Shown here piece after piece: positions 63,463-64,000 of a stretch of 64,000 nt of DNA. Source of the stretch: Xestospongia bergquistia (Eukaryota; Porifera; Demospongiae; Haplosclerida; Petrosiidae). The DNA is taken from the NCBI GenBank assembly GCA_963965975.1, contig OZ014415.1:7445001-7509000 (forward strand), written 5' to 3'. A program made the translations under genes and the position numbers. The notes beneath the pieces were generated by a model. The model had not been told where the DNA came from. It was given only the letters and a program-made list of their open reading frames with translations, and ran no database searches. How positions within the stretch are numbered: the first letter of the stretch is position 1; every line of letters starts with the position of its first letter.

Positions 63463-64000
63463 ATGGCTTCAAACAATTCAGAAGAAATAGGACAGCAATA
63501 TGTGCATCCTGAACCAGCTCAGAGTGACAGCTATAATCATTCCCGAACTGCTGATATATCTGAATCAGGTTATTTCTTAAAATTGACATGTGGTATTATT
63601 TTGTAAGTCTCTCAATTGAATGTAATATTTAAATCCTACAGAACAATACTTAACAAATCCTCATCAAAATCAAGATTTGGGTCTTAGGATTCCACCACTA
63701 GTAAATGAAAGAGTAACTGGTCTCTCTAAAAGTCGTTCACATGTGACTCCCACAATTCAAGAAGAAAGACTGTTGACACTTAGCACTAACTCTGATGGTT
63801 CCAATTATGATGCCATACCTATTCCACCAACTAATATTAATAAAAAAAGAAGTAAGTTAGTAATAACTACTCACCATTTGTTCATAGCAGCTTATCTTAA
63901 AATGTTTTCAATAGAAAGAATCATCATCATAAGTATAATAACACTTTGTGTGTTTGGACTTGTAGTTGGTATTGCAATCCTTTTGTCATCAATTCTATCA
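63463..64000 (+). CDS. Two-pass receptor-like membrane protein K (3' partial, window edge)
   Basis: Three exons are visible: 63463-63568, 63642-63851 and 63915 to the edge, joined by phase-1 GT-AG introns. The about 105-residue N-terminus starts 'MASNNSEEIGQQY', like receptors A and B, is Ser/Pro/Asn-rich with several Tyr, and ends in a basic run ('INKKRK'). TM1 follows ('IIIISIITLCVFGLVVGIAIL'), and the window ends there. The format and start match the receptor family; the ectodomain is off the window. Confidence 0.65.

Overview
The window looks like nuclear DNA of an early-branching animal, most probably a demosponge such as Amphimedon. It is AT-rich and gene-dense. Many introns are very short (42-63 nt seen) and have clean GT-AG ends. 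The gene content fits too: ankyrin/IQ and PG-rich-repeat ciliary genes, TRIM arrays, fibrinogen-like lectins, death-domain and caspase proteins. The taxon is inferred from content only. I see no bacterial-style operons, rRNA, tRNA or CRISPR.

Layout. (1) 556-4804 (+) is an ankyrin-repeat/IQ-motif gene resembling inversin; its 5' end lies off the window. A phase-compatible last exon sits 18.3 kb downstream at 23154-23286. (2) Inside that putative intron, mostly on the minus strand, are a predicted secreted nucleotidyltransferase-like gene (6097-7221), five TRIM-type genes or pseudogenes (8645-22017) carrying a C-terminal MIB/HERC2-like domain, and one intact plus one fragmentary fibrinogen-like secreted gene. 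(3) 23433-26269 (+) is a nine-exon sperm-tail PG-rich-repeat gene (LEXM/CIMAP2-like). (4) About 25.6-35.35 kb is a tandem duplication of a roughly 4.5-5.2 kb unit. Each unit holds the LEXM 3' end (a pseudogene in copy 2), a fibrinogen-like gene (broken in both copies) and a five-exon four-TM gene (intact in both). (5) 35391-36405 (-) is the 3' part of an LRR gene.

(6) From 37.6 kb to the right edge lies the most unusual part, a cluster of two-pass membrane proteins that share one extracellular domain. One member (45404-48003) continues after its second TM into a caspase-fold domain with a His and a Cys-Cys motif. Another (54593-56460) starts with a cytoplasmic Death domain. Others (39820-41205, 41928-42963, 49186-50575, and one cut by the right edge) have the receptor part only. 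The module junctions are phase-1 introns, which suits exon shuffling. Degraded relatives lie at 37648, 51268, 53690, 56719 and 59041/61171; the last is split by a retroelement. A second unrecognised family of roughly 180-190-aa two-exon proteins (43327-43934, 52491-53080, 61876-62813) is interspersed among them.

How it may work (inference): the shared ectodomains could let Death-domain, caspase and short-tailed members pair in the plasma membrane, so that ligand binding drives proximity activation of a membrane-tethered caspase without a soluble adaptor. Repeated duplication, near-identical copies, pseudogenes and mobile elements fit a fast-evolving recognition or cell-death locus.
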